NCBI GenBank assembly: GCA_938034385.1 | Contig: CALHLC010000021.1 | Location: forward strand, 1 to 54,021 | Reading direction: 5' to 3' | From: an uncultured Bacteriovoracaceae bacterium | Lineage (GTDB): Bacteria; Bdellovibrionota; Bacteriovoracia; Bacteriovoracales; Bacteriovoracaceae | DNA: 54,021 bases | The notes under the pieces: generated by a model | Database searches by the model: none | The model's input: only the letters and a program-made list of their open reading frames with translations | What the model was told of the DNA's origin: nothing | Made by a program: the position numbers and the translations under genes | In this document: positions 42,116 to 51,016 of the stretch, piece after piece | How positions within the stretch are numbered: the first letter of the stretch is position 1 | Layout of the letters: every line of letters begins with the position of its first letter

Positions 42116-43036
42116 CCAAAATGGTTCATCAGGAGTTTGAAGATTAGTTCTGTCATAAAGAACTTCATGGCTACGACCAACCTTTCTTAGTTTGAAATCT
42201 GTATCATCAAGTTTTAATTCTTTAACATCTTTATAAATTTTATCTATATCCCAAAAAGTAATTTTGATATGACTCTCTGATGATTTTGCCCAGGATTGCG
42301 CATCTTTTGAGGAGAAAAACTTAAGCATAGAAACTTTATGCTTAGTATGTGGAGGTCCAATTAAACTCATTGGAATCAAAATATCTTTATCCCATGAAGA
42401 TTGCGACTTATCTGTATCTAGACCGGCAATTTCACTAACTGCATGAGAAAAGGCCATGCAACCTGCACCTTCTAGATATCTAGGGTGCTTATCAAGTCCT
42501 GAATATACTCGATCTTGTTTTTTTTCTTTATACTCAATTAAATATTTTTCAATCCTATCAATAGTCTTCTTAGATAATAGATAGCTAACTGTTTGAACCC
42601 GACCTGATTGTTTCTTTGCGCTAAGTTCTGGTTGAAGGCGATGAGGATTTTCTAAAGTTCCTGGATATTCAGCTAGCAACAAACCAAGACCTACTTGATC
42701 TGATAATAATCTTTTGTAAAGATCTTTGCTGGTATCTGACATGCTTGTAAATCGATAAAAATTACCATCATAACTTTGAACCTCTATGGCAACGTGAGAG
42801 ATTATTCTATTAAAAGGAGATACTGCATTTTTTAAACTCGAAACTAACAATTGTTGTGGACTCGACCAATCAATACCAAAAGGACTAGAGTAAAAGTGAA
42901 TACTTAAATGACCATGGCCTTGATAAAAAGGATCAATCTCATTTAATAATGTTTTATTGGTAGGATATCGATCAGTTCGTTTATAAACTGAAATGATTAC
43001 AATAGGGACAATAAATAAAGTTAACCACTTAAACAT
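42089..43036 (-). CDS. Membrane-anchored permuted NlpC/P60-like hydrolase
   Basis: A 315-residue protein with an uncleaved-looking N-terminal membrane anchor (1-18). His81 lies at the start of a strand (ISHVAIEV) and Cys193 at the start of a helix (GAGCMAFSHAV). This His-before-Cys order is what the circularly permuted NlpC/P60 group (YiiX/YaeF-like, LRAT-like) shows, whereas ordinary NlpC/P60 proteins have Cys first. The third catalytic residue is not assigned. Members cleave or transacylate amide or ester bonds in peptidoglycan or lipids. It lies 27 bp from the coiled-coil lipoprotein, on the same strand, so the two are probably co-transcribed. Confidence 0.6.
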   Translation of the reverse strand: MFKWLTLFIVPIVIISVYKRTDRYPTNKTLLNEIDPFYQGHGHLSIHFYSSPFGIDWSSPQQLLVSSLKNAVSPFNRIISHVAIEVQSYDGNFYRFTSMSDTSKDLYKRLLSDQVGLGLLLAEYPGTLENPHRLQPELSAKKQSGRVQTVSYLLSKKTIDRIEKYLIEYKEKKQDRVYSGLDKHPRYLEGAGCMAFSHAVSEIAGLDTDKSQSSWDKDILIPMSLIGPPHTKHKVSMLKFFSSKDAQSWAKSSESHIKITFWDIDKIYKDVKELKLDDTDFKLRKVGRSHEVLYDRTNLQTPDEPFWLERKNTIN

Positions 43037-43063
43037 TGAGTCTATTCTAGTTTAAATCTTATC

Positions 43064-44767
43064 TTATTTAAAGTCTCTTAAGGAAATATCGTTTAACTCT
43101 TGATCTGTTGTATATTCCTTACAAGTTGCCTGGGCCTCACTTAATCTTGAAATATTGAGTGTTTGAGCATCAAGTTTTAAGAAATAAGGACTTGAACAAA
43201 TTTCCAAGAACTCTGTAAAACTTGGAGCAAACTTTGAAACTTGCTTAGAATATTCACTCTTTGCTTTTGAATTATTTGAATCAAATAAGATTTCATTTTT
43301 TAAGTTTTCTAAAATCGGTCTTAATTGAACGAACTCAGTTTTTCTTTTAAAGAGTCTGCTTGTAATTTGATTAATACTATTTTCTAAGGTCTTACTTGAA
43401 TAATTTGAATAGGCTTGAACTTGGCAATATTGATTATATTTCTTTACATCAACTAACTTCTTATCAAGGCAATGTGGGTTTGATGCTTTAAGCTTAGAGC
43501 AACTTTGAATATAACTATTAAGGTTTTTATTTAAGCTATTCTTAAAAGTTTGTAATATATCTAACATGAAGGTTGTTTTTTTCTTAGATGCATAATGCTT
43601 TTTATAAATTTCCACTAAATCAATATCTTTTTTTAACATCAGGTAATTACTTGAGATTGCCTGATATCCATGAGTGAATTTTGTATTACATAAATCTTTT
43701 TCAATTTCGGCAGGAGTTTTCTTTGGTGGAGCTGGTGTAGGCTTAGGCTTTGGCATTGGCTTTTCCGGCCTTATTACAGTAACTGCTTTTTTATGTGCAT
43801 TATAAGTAGGTAATAACATTTTTCTTGTAGTTTCAATTGAAGAGATATTACAGTTTTGTTTTGAAGCAAGAGCATTCTCTCTTAGGTTTGAATCATTTTT
43901 ACACTTATCATAATCAAAGTATTGGTATGACTTAAGTAGGGTACAGTTGTTTTTTAAACTTTGATATAAATCAGTATATTTCTTCTCTTCATTGTTATAA
44001 AGGTAGAAGTATTTATTTTCAAATTCTTGAGCTAAGGTTTCAATGTTTTCTTGTCGAGCTCTTCCTAATTCTTGTTTTAATTGGATTAAACGTGAGTTTA
44101 CTACATCCACTCTCTTTCTTTGAAGATCTATCCCTTCAACTAATTCGGAATACTTTGTACATAGTAATTGCTCTCTAACGATTTTATCTGGATCTAGATT
44201 GATGTGAACAATATTTTTAACATTGTATTTAGATCGAACTTCATCATTGATTTTATTAATTGTATTTACAAAATAGTTAAAATTACAATATTGTGCAATA
44301 CCCTTATCTTCCAATGTTTTAGTAGATCTTTGAATAACTAAGCTTGTCTGGTTGTTATGATTATAAGAGCAAATAAGATTATCCTTTACTCTTTCTGTCT
44401 TAAAATAAGTTTTCTTCTCTTCTAAGATTTTTATAGTTCCTAGTAATTGATTACAACTTTTTTCAAGCTCTAGGACTGATCCAGTAGTTAATGCTAACTT
44501 TTCTTTATAATTATTGACTTCTTTTTTAGATGTCATTGATTCAAAACTATCGTTTTGGGCCTTTATATTATTAGTTAGAGAGTTGAAGTCCTCTATGAGC
44601 TCTAAGTGTTGTATCTTTAGCTCTGGAGTACATTTTAAAGCTTCTTGCGTTTTAGTAGGAGTAACTTCTGGTTTGTTTTTTACAGATGAACCGATTCTTT
44701 TGATTGGTTGTCCACAGCTCAGTAAAACGAGCATAAGAAAAGGTAGTAATTTCAGTAATTTAGCCAT
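43064..44767 (-). CDS. Long coiled-coil lipoprotein
   Basis: About 567 residues. I choose ATG 44767 (GGAG eight bases upstream) over a GTG three codons earlier. The signal peptide ends in VLLSC, placing the lipidated Cys at residue 18. The mature part is mostly Lys/Glu/Gln-rich helix with Cys scattered in pairs (for example CNQLL, CSYN, CNFN, CTLL). A Pro-Lys hinge (PEKPMPKPKPTPAPPKKTP) separates two helical halves. No family is recognised. A structural envelope role is suggested by the shape only. Confidence 0.65.
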   Translation of the reverse strand: MAKLLKLLPFLMLVLLSCGQPIKRIGSSVKNKPEVTPTKTQEALKCTPELKIQHLELIEDFNSLTNNIKAQNDSFESMTSKKEVNNYKEKLALTTGSVLELEKSCNQLLGTIKILEEKKTYFKTERVKDNLICSYNHNNQTSLVIQRSTKTLEDKGIAQYCNFNYFVNTINKINDEVRSKYNVKNIVHINLDPDKIVREQLLCTKYSELVEGIDLQRKRVDVVNSRLIQLKQELGRARQENIETLAQEFENKYFYLYNNEEKKYTDLYQSLKNNCTLLKSYQYFDYDKCKNDSNLRENALASKQNCNISSIETTRKMLLPTYNAHKKAVTVIRPEKPMPKPKPTPAPPKKTPAEIEKDLCNTKFTHGYQAISSNYLMLKKDIDLVEIYKKHYASKKKTTFMLDILQTFKNSLNKNLNSYIQSCSKLKASNPHCLDKKLVDVKKYNQYCQVQAYSNYSSKTLENSINQITSRLFKRKTEFVQLRPILENLKNEILFDSNNSKAKSEYSKQVSKFAPSFTEFLEICSSPYFLKLDAQTLNISRLSEAQATCKEYTTDQELNDISLRDFK

Positions 44768-44851
44768 AAAAAGCACTCCAGTTTAATATAATCTCTGATA
44801 TTTTCTCTTATTTTGAGATCAGTTACTTAAAAGCTTGTAATCATTTCAGTA

Positions 44852-45991
44852 ATGTTTAAGTTTTTGACACTTTTAGGCTATGGTGAGGCCATGGAATCGA
44901 TATTTGATTTTAACTTTCAAGAGATGCAAGAATATTGTACTGACGAACTTGGTTCTAAGCCTTTCCTTGCTACTCAAATCTTTGACTGGATTTATAAAAA
45001 GAAGAATTTTAATGTCGATCAGTGGACGAATGTCTCGAAAGTAAATAAAGCTAAAATTCTTGAAAATTTTAGTTTTGAGCTTCCTAAAATTATTTGGATA
45101 GGTGAGTCTAAAGATGGAACTAGAAAATTCTTAGTTCGCCTCCATGATAAACAAACTATTGAATGTGTTGTTATACCAGCAAAAGATAGAAGAACTTTAT
45201 GTGTTTCCTCTCAAGTAGGCTGTGCTATTGGATGTACTTTTTGTCATACTGGCACTCAGGGACTAACAAGACATTTAAAAACCTCCGAGATAGTCGGACA
45301 ATACCTTGAGATATCGAGATGGTTAGTTGAGAAAGGTGCTAACCCAATTTCTAATATCGTCTACATGGGACAGGGGGAGCCTTTACATAATTATGACAAC
45401 GTGAAAAGGTCCGCTGAATTATTGATAGATCCAAAGGGAATGGGTCTTGGTCAGAGAAGAATCACACTTTCAACTTCTGGATTAGTCCCTAAAATTGAAC
45501 AACTCTTTAATTTTCCTTCAGTGAATATTGCTATTTCACTTCATAGTGCAAGAAATGACGTAAGAACAGAACTAATGCCCATTAACAAGGTCTATGATCT
45601 AGAACGACTCTTTAGAGCTATCAAGTCTATTCCTTTGAAAGCGAGTCGAAGAATTACTTATGAATATATTTTAATTAAAGACTTAAATGATTCTCCTCAA
45701 GACCTTGATGCTTTAGTTGAACTTCTTGATAGGAAAGAGTCCAAAATTAATATAATCCCTTTTAATGAATATCCTGAATCCAAATTTAAAAGACCAAGTG
45801 ATGAAAAAATTCAGTGGTTTAACGATACTTTAAATAAAAGAGGATTTACTTCTACTGTTAGGATTTCAAAAGGTGATGATATTCTGGCTGCTTGTGGTCA
45901 ATTAAAATCAGAATTTGAAAAGAAGAATCTTTGGAGTGCTGGTAAGCAAAAAGAGATTGAAGAGAATAAAACAACTCAGATCTTCAGGTAG
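44852..45991 (+). CDS. rlmN: 23S rRNA A2503 / tRNA A37 methyltransferase RlmN
   Basis: A 379-residue radical SAM enzyme that methylates C2 of A2503 in 23S rRNA and A37 of some tRNAs. CAIGCTFC (Cys124, 128, 131) binds the iron-sulfur cluster; Cys117 (RTLCVSSQVG) and Cys348 (GDDILAACGQL) are the equivalents of the two catalytic cysteines in the E. coli enzyme. The GQGEPLHNYDNV and LSTSGL motifs are intact. The start is uncertain: ATG 44852 lacks a ribosome site and an ATG at 44891 (MESIFDFNF) matches the usual N-terminus of the family better, so up to 13 residues may be false. Confidence 0.94.
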   Translation: MFKFLTLLGYGEAMESIFDFNFQEMQEYCTDELGSKPFLATQIFDWIYKKKNFNVDQWTNVSKVNKAKILENFSFELPKIIWIGESKDGTRKFLVRLHDKQTIECVVIPAKDRRTLCVSSQVGCAIGCTFCHTGTQGLTRHLKTSEIVGQYLEISRWLVEKGANPISNIVYMGQGEPLHNYDNVKRSAELLIDPKGMGLGQRRITLSTSGLVPKIEQLFNFPSVNIAISLHSARNDVRTELMPINKVYDLERLFRAIKSIPLKASRRITYEYILIKDLNDSPQDLDALVELLDRKESKINIIPFNEYPESKFKRPSDEKIQWFNDTLNKRGFTSTVRISKGDDILAACGQLKSEFEKKNLWSAGKQKEIEENKTTQIFR

Positions 45992-45992
45992 G

Positions 45993-46538
45993 CTAAAATG
46001 AAGACCCAGGTTGCTTTAAGAAATTAATTTCTTCTGAGGTGGATTCTCTGCCTAGTATTTCATTACGATGAGGATATCTATCAAATCGATCAATAATTTC
46101 TTTGTGTTTTAATTCGAAATCAAGACTTTGTTTTAGAACTGGTCGAGTTTTAAATAATTTCACAGCGAATTCATGAATTATTTTAGATTCACTATGCATA
46201 AAAGGCATATAGGCAAAAGGCACCTCGAAATCTGATAACTCTTGATCTAAGTTTAATCGAACTAGCTCTTGGGCTAAGGCTAAACTCATATGGTCATAAG
46301 CAAAAGATAACCTATTCCCTCTATAAATATTTCTAGAGAATTGATCTAAAATAATTATTTCCGCAAGCCTTCCTTGTACACTTTCTCGCCAGGGATAAAG
46401 TTCACCTCTAGTAGCTTGGAAGTGAATTTTTCCAAAACGAGTTTTTATCTTTTTATCCATTAAGTCGTTTTTACTCCACCAGTCTTTAGGAGAGAGTTCT
46501 GAAAACCAAAAATCAAGTATCTCATTGTGTTTTATCAT
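45993..46538 (-). CDS. DUF924 family protein
   Basis: A 181-residue protein of the DUF924 family, recognised by the N-terminal LDFWFSELSPKDWW, the QGRLAEIIILDQFSRNIYRG core and the FAYMPFMHSE segment. It has an alpha-helical, TPR-like fold; the biochemical role of the family is not known. It converges with rlmN with one base between the stops. Confidence 0.93.
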   Translation of the reverse strand: MIKHNEILDFWFSELSPKDWWSKNDLMDKKIKTRFGKIHFQATRGELYPWRESVQGRLAEIIILDQFSRNIYRGNRLSFAYDHMSLALAQELVRLNLDQELSDFEVPFAYMPFMHSESKIIHEFAVKLFKTRPVLKQSLDFELKHKEIIDRFDRYPHRNEILGRESTSEEINFLKQPGSSF

Positions 46539-46651
46539 AATTACATATTCTACATTTATTAGTGAAGAATGTTGATTGATAATAATGGATTAATTTGAAC
46601 TAGGATAAGATGATATAAAAACTGAAGTTTTCTAATTAAGAGAAAAATTAT

Positions 46652-46876
46652 TTATTCATCTAGGATCCAAAACTGAACTTTTCCATCACTAACTTCATTA
46701 TCTTCAGCAGCAATAGATCGAATAACATTATGATTTAATTCAATAGTATTAGGCGTAATCTCAACAGTATCTGGGTAAATTTCTTCAGAAGTGTAATCAA
46801 AGTCTTGATATTCGTCTGCAAAACAAACTCCAGCAAAGCTCCAAATTATTGATCCAATAAATAAAAAATTTTTCAT
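46652..46876 (-). CDS. Small exported protein of unknown function
   Basis: A 74-residue protein with a signal peptide (about 1-20) and an acidic, Thr/Glu-rich mature part (EEIYPDTVEITPNTIEL). It is followed by A/T-rich stem candidates but no convincing terminator. No family is recognised. It is downstream of the PP2C gene on the same strand, 43 bp away, and might share its transcript. Confidence 0.55.
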   Translation of the reverse strand: MKNFLFIGSIIWSFAGVCFADEYQDFDYTSEEIYPDTVEITPNTIELNHNVIRSIAAEDNEVSDGKVQFWILDE

Positions 46877-46919
46877 AATTACTCCCTAGCAAACTACTCG
46901 GTTATTTAGCCAGAAAACT

Positions 46920-47681
46920 TTAATCTTCCTGGACCTGGGCCACAGTCATGATAATTGAAATATTATCATTACCTCCATGATGGTTTGCTCTATCAATTAA
47001 GGCCTGAACCAACTCATCTAAGATTTGAGGTGTTGTCTTACTTGGATCAGGAATATATTGATTAATCATTTCAATCATTTCTTTGTCATAAACCTTACTA
47101 TAAAGTCCATCTGAGCATAATAAGAACATATCATTTTTACTTATAGAGTATTCAAATGAGTCGATTTGCATATCTTCTTCAAATCCAATTGTTCTAACTA
47201 AAACGTTTTTCATTCTATCTCTACTTGCTTCATCTCTAGTGATGATTCCAAGATTAATTTTTTCTTGAACTAAAGAGTGATCTTTAGTTAATTGATATAA
47301 TCTCCCTTCACTAATTAAGTAGGTTCTAGAATCACCAATATTAGCGATATAGGCCTTATTTCCCTCTATACACATACTAACTGCAGTTGTTCCCATTCCT
47401 TTAAGAAGTGGTTCTGTCTGAGATTTTTCCATGATTTTAGTGTTAGCCATTTTAATACATTTTAAGACGTCTTTAATTTTATTTTTAATTGTTCCTTGAA
47501 CAGAATTAAAATGTTCACCAAAAATTTTGGTTGTTAATTGGGAGGCAATATCCCCACCTCTATGCCCGCCCATACCATCAGCGACAATAAAGCATTTATG
47601 ATTTGGATTAATATAGATTGAATCCTGATTAGATTTTCTAACTTTCCCAATATCAGATTTTCCGGTGCATATTAAAGGCAT
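46920..47681 (-). CDS. PP2C-family Ser/Thr phosphatase
   Basis: A 253-residue soluble PP2C (PPM) phosphatase. Metal-binding and catalytic residues appear as SNQDSIYI (Asp20), VADGMGGH (Asp35, Gly36), GDSRTYLI, CSDGLYSKV and GNDNISI, in family order. It dephosphorylates Ser/Thr and would counter the Hanks-type kinase or PrkA. The start has AGGAGGGCGA before the ATG. It is divergent from prkA with a 161-bp shared region, which suggests linked control. Confidence 0.95.
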   Translation of the reverse strand: MPLICTGKSDIGKVRKSNQDSIYINPNHKCFIVADGMGGHRGGDIASQLTTKIFGEHFNSVQGTIKNKIKDVLKCIKMANTKIMEKSQTEPLLKGMGTTAVSMCIEGNKAYIANIGDSRTYLISEGRLYQLTKDHSLVQEKINLGIITRDEASRDRMKNVLVRTIGFEEDMQIDSFEYSISKNDMFLLCSDGLYSKVYDKEMIEMINQYIPDPSKTTPQILDELVQALIDRANHHGGNDNISIIMTVAQVQED

Positions 47682-47842
47682 TCGCCCTCCTAGATTTTTC
47701 TAAATATATTCTAAACTATAAATAGATTTTCTCATAAATCGGCAAGAAAAACTGTAGCATGGCACTCAGGTATCAATTTTAGTTGGCTTTAATCTGATCA
47801 CTTTTAGGGCTACAATAATAGTTAGAAACATCAGGAGGATCC

Positions 47843-49897
47843 ATGTCTATAAATATCCATGACTTTATCGATAAACACTACAATTCTGAAGATTATTCTC
47901 ATTTAAATTGGGAAGGTACTTTTCAAGAATATGTAGATTTAGTTTTAAATAATCCTATGATTACAAGAAACTCATTTCAAAGAATCCATGACATGATTAT
48001 AGCTTCTGGAACTTCTCAATATACTGAGTATAAAAAAGAAATTACTCGTTATCACTTCTTTGATGATTTATTAGAAAATGGAAAAGATGCAATCTTTGGA
48101 ATTGATGTTCACTTAATGAAGTTTGTAAATTTTTTCAAAGCAGCAGCTGCTGGTTATGGAACTGAAAAAAGAGTTTTACTTCTTCATGGACCTGTTGGTT
48201 CAGCAAAATCATCAATCGCTAGGCTTTTGAAAAAAGGATTAGAGCATTATTCTAAAACAGACGATGGAGCGTTATATACTTATGAATGGTTTGATAATGA
48301 AGGATCTGAAATCTTAGGTGGAGAAAAGATTTTTGCTTGTCCTATGCATGAAGAACCACTCAAGTTAATTCCTCTAGATGCAAGAGCAAAACTTTTAGAA
48401 GAGATTAATCAAAAAAGTGATTTTCATAAAATAAATGTTAAAGGTGAAGTTAACCCTGCGTGTAGATTTATTTTTGATCAATATATGAGAAAGTATGATG
48501 GAGACTGGTCCAAAGTAATGGAGCATGTGAGAATAAAAAGATTAATTTTAAGCGAAAAAGATAGAATTGGAATTGGAACATTTCAACCTAAAGATGAAAA
48601 AAATCAAGACTCTACAGAGTTAACTGGTGATATTAATTATAGAAAAATTGCAAAGTATGGATCAGACTCTGACCCTAGAGCATTTAACTTTGATGGAGAG
48701 TTTAATATTGCAAATAGAGGGATAGTAGAGTTTATAGAGATGCTAAAGCTTGATGTTGCATTTTTATATGATCTTTTAGGTGCTTCTCAAGAACAAAGTA
48801 TTAAGCCTAAAAAGTTTGCTCAAACTCATATTGATGAAGTAATCCTTGGTCATACAAATGAGCCGGAGTTTAAAAAATTACAAAATAATGAATTCATGGA
48901 AGCTCTAAGAGATAGAACTGTAAAAATTGATGTGCCTTATATTACGCGTTTGGATCAAGAAATTAGAATCTATCAAAAAGATTATAATGAAAATACTTTG
49001 CCAGTTCATATTGCTCCTCACACGCTTGAGATGGCTTCAACTTGGGCAATCTTAACTCGTTTAGAAGATCCTAAGAAAGCTGATCTTACAGCGATGCAGA
49101 AGCTAAAACTTTATAATGGAAAAACTCTGCCAGGTTATACAGAAGATAATGTTAAGGAGTTAAGAAAAGAATCTGTAAGAGAAGGATTAGAAGGAATTTC
49201 TCCAAGATATATTCAAGATAAAATATCAAATGCTCTTGTTAAAAACACTCACACAGGTTGCTTGAACCCATTCATGGTTTTTAATGAATTAGAAAGTGGT
49301 TTAAAAAATCATGCTCTCATTAATAGTCCAGATAAAATGGATCAATATAAAGAACATCTCTCAATTTGTAGGTCTGAGTATGAAGACATCGTTAAAAACG
49401 ATGTGATGAAAGCAATAAGCGTTGATGAAGGTGCTATTCAAACACTTTGTTCAAACTATATTGATAACGTTAAGGCCTATACTCAAAAAGAGAAGATTCG
49501 AAATAAATACTCTAATAAGCTTGAAGATGCTGATGAGAGATTTATGAGAGCGATTGAGGGGAAGATTGATATTCCTGAATCTCGTAAAGATGATTTTAGA
49601 CGAGAGATAATGAATTATATCGGTGCCCTTGCTATAGAAGGCAAGCAATTTGATTATAAAACTAATGAGAGATTACACAGGGCCTTAGAGTTAAAACTTT
49701 TTGAAGATCAAAAAGATACGATTAAACTGACAACTCTTATTTCAAATGTTGTTGATAAACAGACCCAAGAAAAAATTGATGTTGTAAAATCTAGACTTGT
49801 GAAAAACTTTGGTTATTGCGATATCTGTGCAACAGATGCCTTAAACTATGTAGCAAGTATCTTCGCAAAAGGTGATACTGTAACTAAGAGAGGGTAG
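47843..49897 (+). CDS. prkA: PrkA serine protein kinase
   Basis: A 684-residue PrkA (YeaG) family AAA-like Ser kinase with an N-terminal ATPase domain. The Walker A is GPVGSAKSS (116-124), then a Walker B-like region (RGIVEFIEM) and the C-terminal PrkA domain. The ribosome site AGGAGG is strong. PrkA, YeaH (DUF444) and SpoVR occur together in many bacteria and act in stress or sporulation-like responses; their exact role here is unknown. It is separated by three bases from yeaH and is the first gene of a three-gene operon. Confidence 0.96.
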   Translation: MSINIHDFIDKHYNSEDYSHLNWEGTFQEYVDLVLNNPMITRNSFQRIHDMIIASGTSQYTEYKKEITRYHFFDDLLENGKDAIFGIDVHLMKFVNFFKAAAAGYGTEKRVLLLHGPVGSAKSSIARLLKKGLEHYSKTDDGALYTYEWFDNEGSEILGGEKIFACPMHEEPLKLIPLDARAKLLEEINQKSDFHKINVKGEVNPACRFIFDQYMRKYDGDWSKVMEHVRIKRLILSEKDRIGIGTFQPKDEKNQDSTELTGDINYRKIAKYGSDSDPRAFNFDGEFNIANRGIVEFIEMLKLDVAFLYDLLGASQEQSIKPKKFAQTHIDEVILGHTNEPEFKKLQNNEFMEALRDRTVKIDVPYITRLDQEIRIYQKDYNENTLPVHIAPHTLEMASTWAILTRLEDPKKADLTAMQKLKLYNGKTLPGYTEDNVKELRKESVREGLEGISPRYIQDKISNALVKNTHTGCLNPFMVFNELESGLKNHALINSPDKMDQYKEHLSICRSEYEDIVKNDVMKAISVDEGAIQTLCSNYIDNVKAYTQKEKIRNKYSNKLEDADERFMRAIEGKIDIPESRKDDFRREIMNYIGALAIEGKQFDYKTNERLHRALELKLFEDQKDTIKLTTLISNVVDKQTQEKIDVVKSRLVKNFGYCDICATDALNYVASIFAKGDTVTKRG

Positions 49898-49900
49898 TCT

Positions 49901-51016
49901 ATGGATCACCCAATAAAAAGCGATCACAATCGCTTTAGAAAAATTGTAAAAGGTAAGCTAAGAGAAAATCTTAAAGGATTCGTTTCTCAGGGTAAACAAG
50001 TCATTCCTAAAGGAAAAGATCAATTTACTATTCCTATGCCATCCATTGAAATTCCAAAATTTAAATTTGGTGGGAAGTCTGAAGGTGGTGTTGGTCAAGG
50101 TGACGGGCAAGAAGGACAACCAGTTCAAGGTGATGGTGAAAAAGGCGAAGGTAAGCCAGAAAAGGCCGGTCAAGATGAAGGGCAGAAACAATTAGAGGTG
50201 AATTTTTCTCTTGAAGAACTTGCTTCAATATTATCTGAAGAATTAGAACTCCCTAACATCCAGCCCAAAGGTTCGTCTCAAATTGATGCAACAGTTAATA
50301 AGTATACAAGTATTGGAACGACTGGCCCTGATTCATTAAGGCATTTAAAAAGAACATATAAGCAATCATTAAAGAGACAAGTCTCTATGGGAATGTATGA
50401 CTCTGAAAATCCAGTGATTTTACCAACAAGGAAAGATTATAGATTTCGAGCTAGCCAATCCAAAATAGAAAAAAAAAATAATGCAGTAGTTATTTATATG
50501 ATGGATGTTTCAGGCTCTATGGGTGATGAGCAAAAAGAAATTGTTCGAACGGAGAGTTTTTGGATCAACCTTTGGCTTAAGCATCAGTATAAAGACATTG
50601 AAGTAAGATATATTATCCATGACGCTACTGCTAAAGAGGTAGAGGAAGAAGTTTTTTTTAAAACAAGAGAAAGTGGTGGGACTCTAATAAGTTCAGCTTA
50701 TAAATTATGTAGAGATATTATTAAAGCAGACTATCCTGTGAGTGATTGGAATATCTATCCATTTCACTTCAGTGATGGTGATAATTGGTCGAGTGATGAT
50801 ACTAAGATTTGTCTAGATTTATTAAATACTGAAATTTTGCCAGTATCAAATATGTTTGGTTACGGGCAAGTTGAGAGTCGTTATGGTTCAGGACAATTTT
50901 ATAAAGATCTTTTTGCTGCTTATAATGAAAAAACTGAAAATATTATTTTAAGTAAAATTAAAAACCGAGATGCTATTTTAGATTCTATAAAAGAGTTTTT
51001 AGGGAAAGGTAAGTAA
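49901..51016 (+). CDS. yeaH: YeaH/DUF444 family protein (VWA domain)
   Basis: A 371-residue protein of the DUF444/YeaH family. The N-terminal part is basic, then a Gly/Gln/Lys-rich linker (about 57-95). A von Willebrand A-type domain follows with the MIDAS motif MDVSGSM (Asp202), typical of metal-dependent protein binding. The family's partners are PrkA and SpoVR. An AGGG site precedes the ATG. The stop TAA overlaps the spoVR ATG as TAATG. Confidence 0.96.
   Translation: MDHPIKSDHNRFRKIVKGKLRENLKGFVSQGKQVIPKGKDQFTIPMPSIEIPKFKFGGKSEGGVGQGDGQEGQPVQGDGEKGEGKPEKAGQDEGQKQLEVNFSLEELASILSEELELPNIQPKGSSQIDATVNKYTSIGTTGPDSLRHLKRTYKQSLKRQVSMGMYDSENPVILPTRKDYRFRASQSKIEKKNNAVVIYMMDVSGSMGDEQKEIVRTESFWINLWLKHQYKDIEVRYIIHDATAKEVEEEVFFKTRESGGTLISSAYKLCRDIIKADYPVSDWNIYPFHFSDGDNWSSDDTKICLDLLNTEILPVSNMFGYGQVESRYGSGQFYKDLFAAYNEKTENIILSKIKNRDAILDSIKEFLGKGK

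Noticed and set aside
46539-46651. Short A/T-rich stem-loops after the 74-residue gene
   Set aside because: Stems of A/T pairs only with tiny loops; not convincing as terminators.
47760-47775. Sigma-54-like box TGGCAC-N5-TATCA upstream of prkA
   Set aside because: The -24 half fits, but the -12 GC is missing; this is probably chance.
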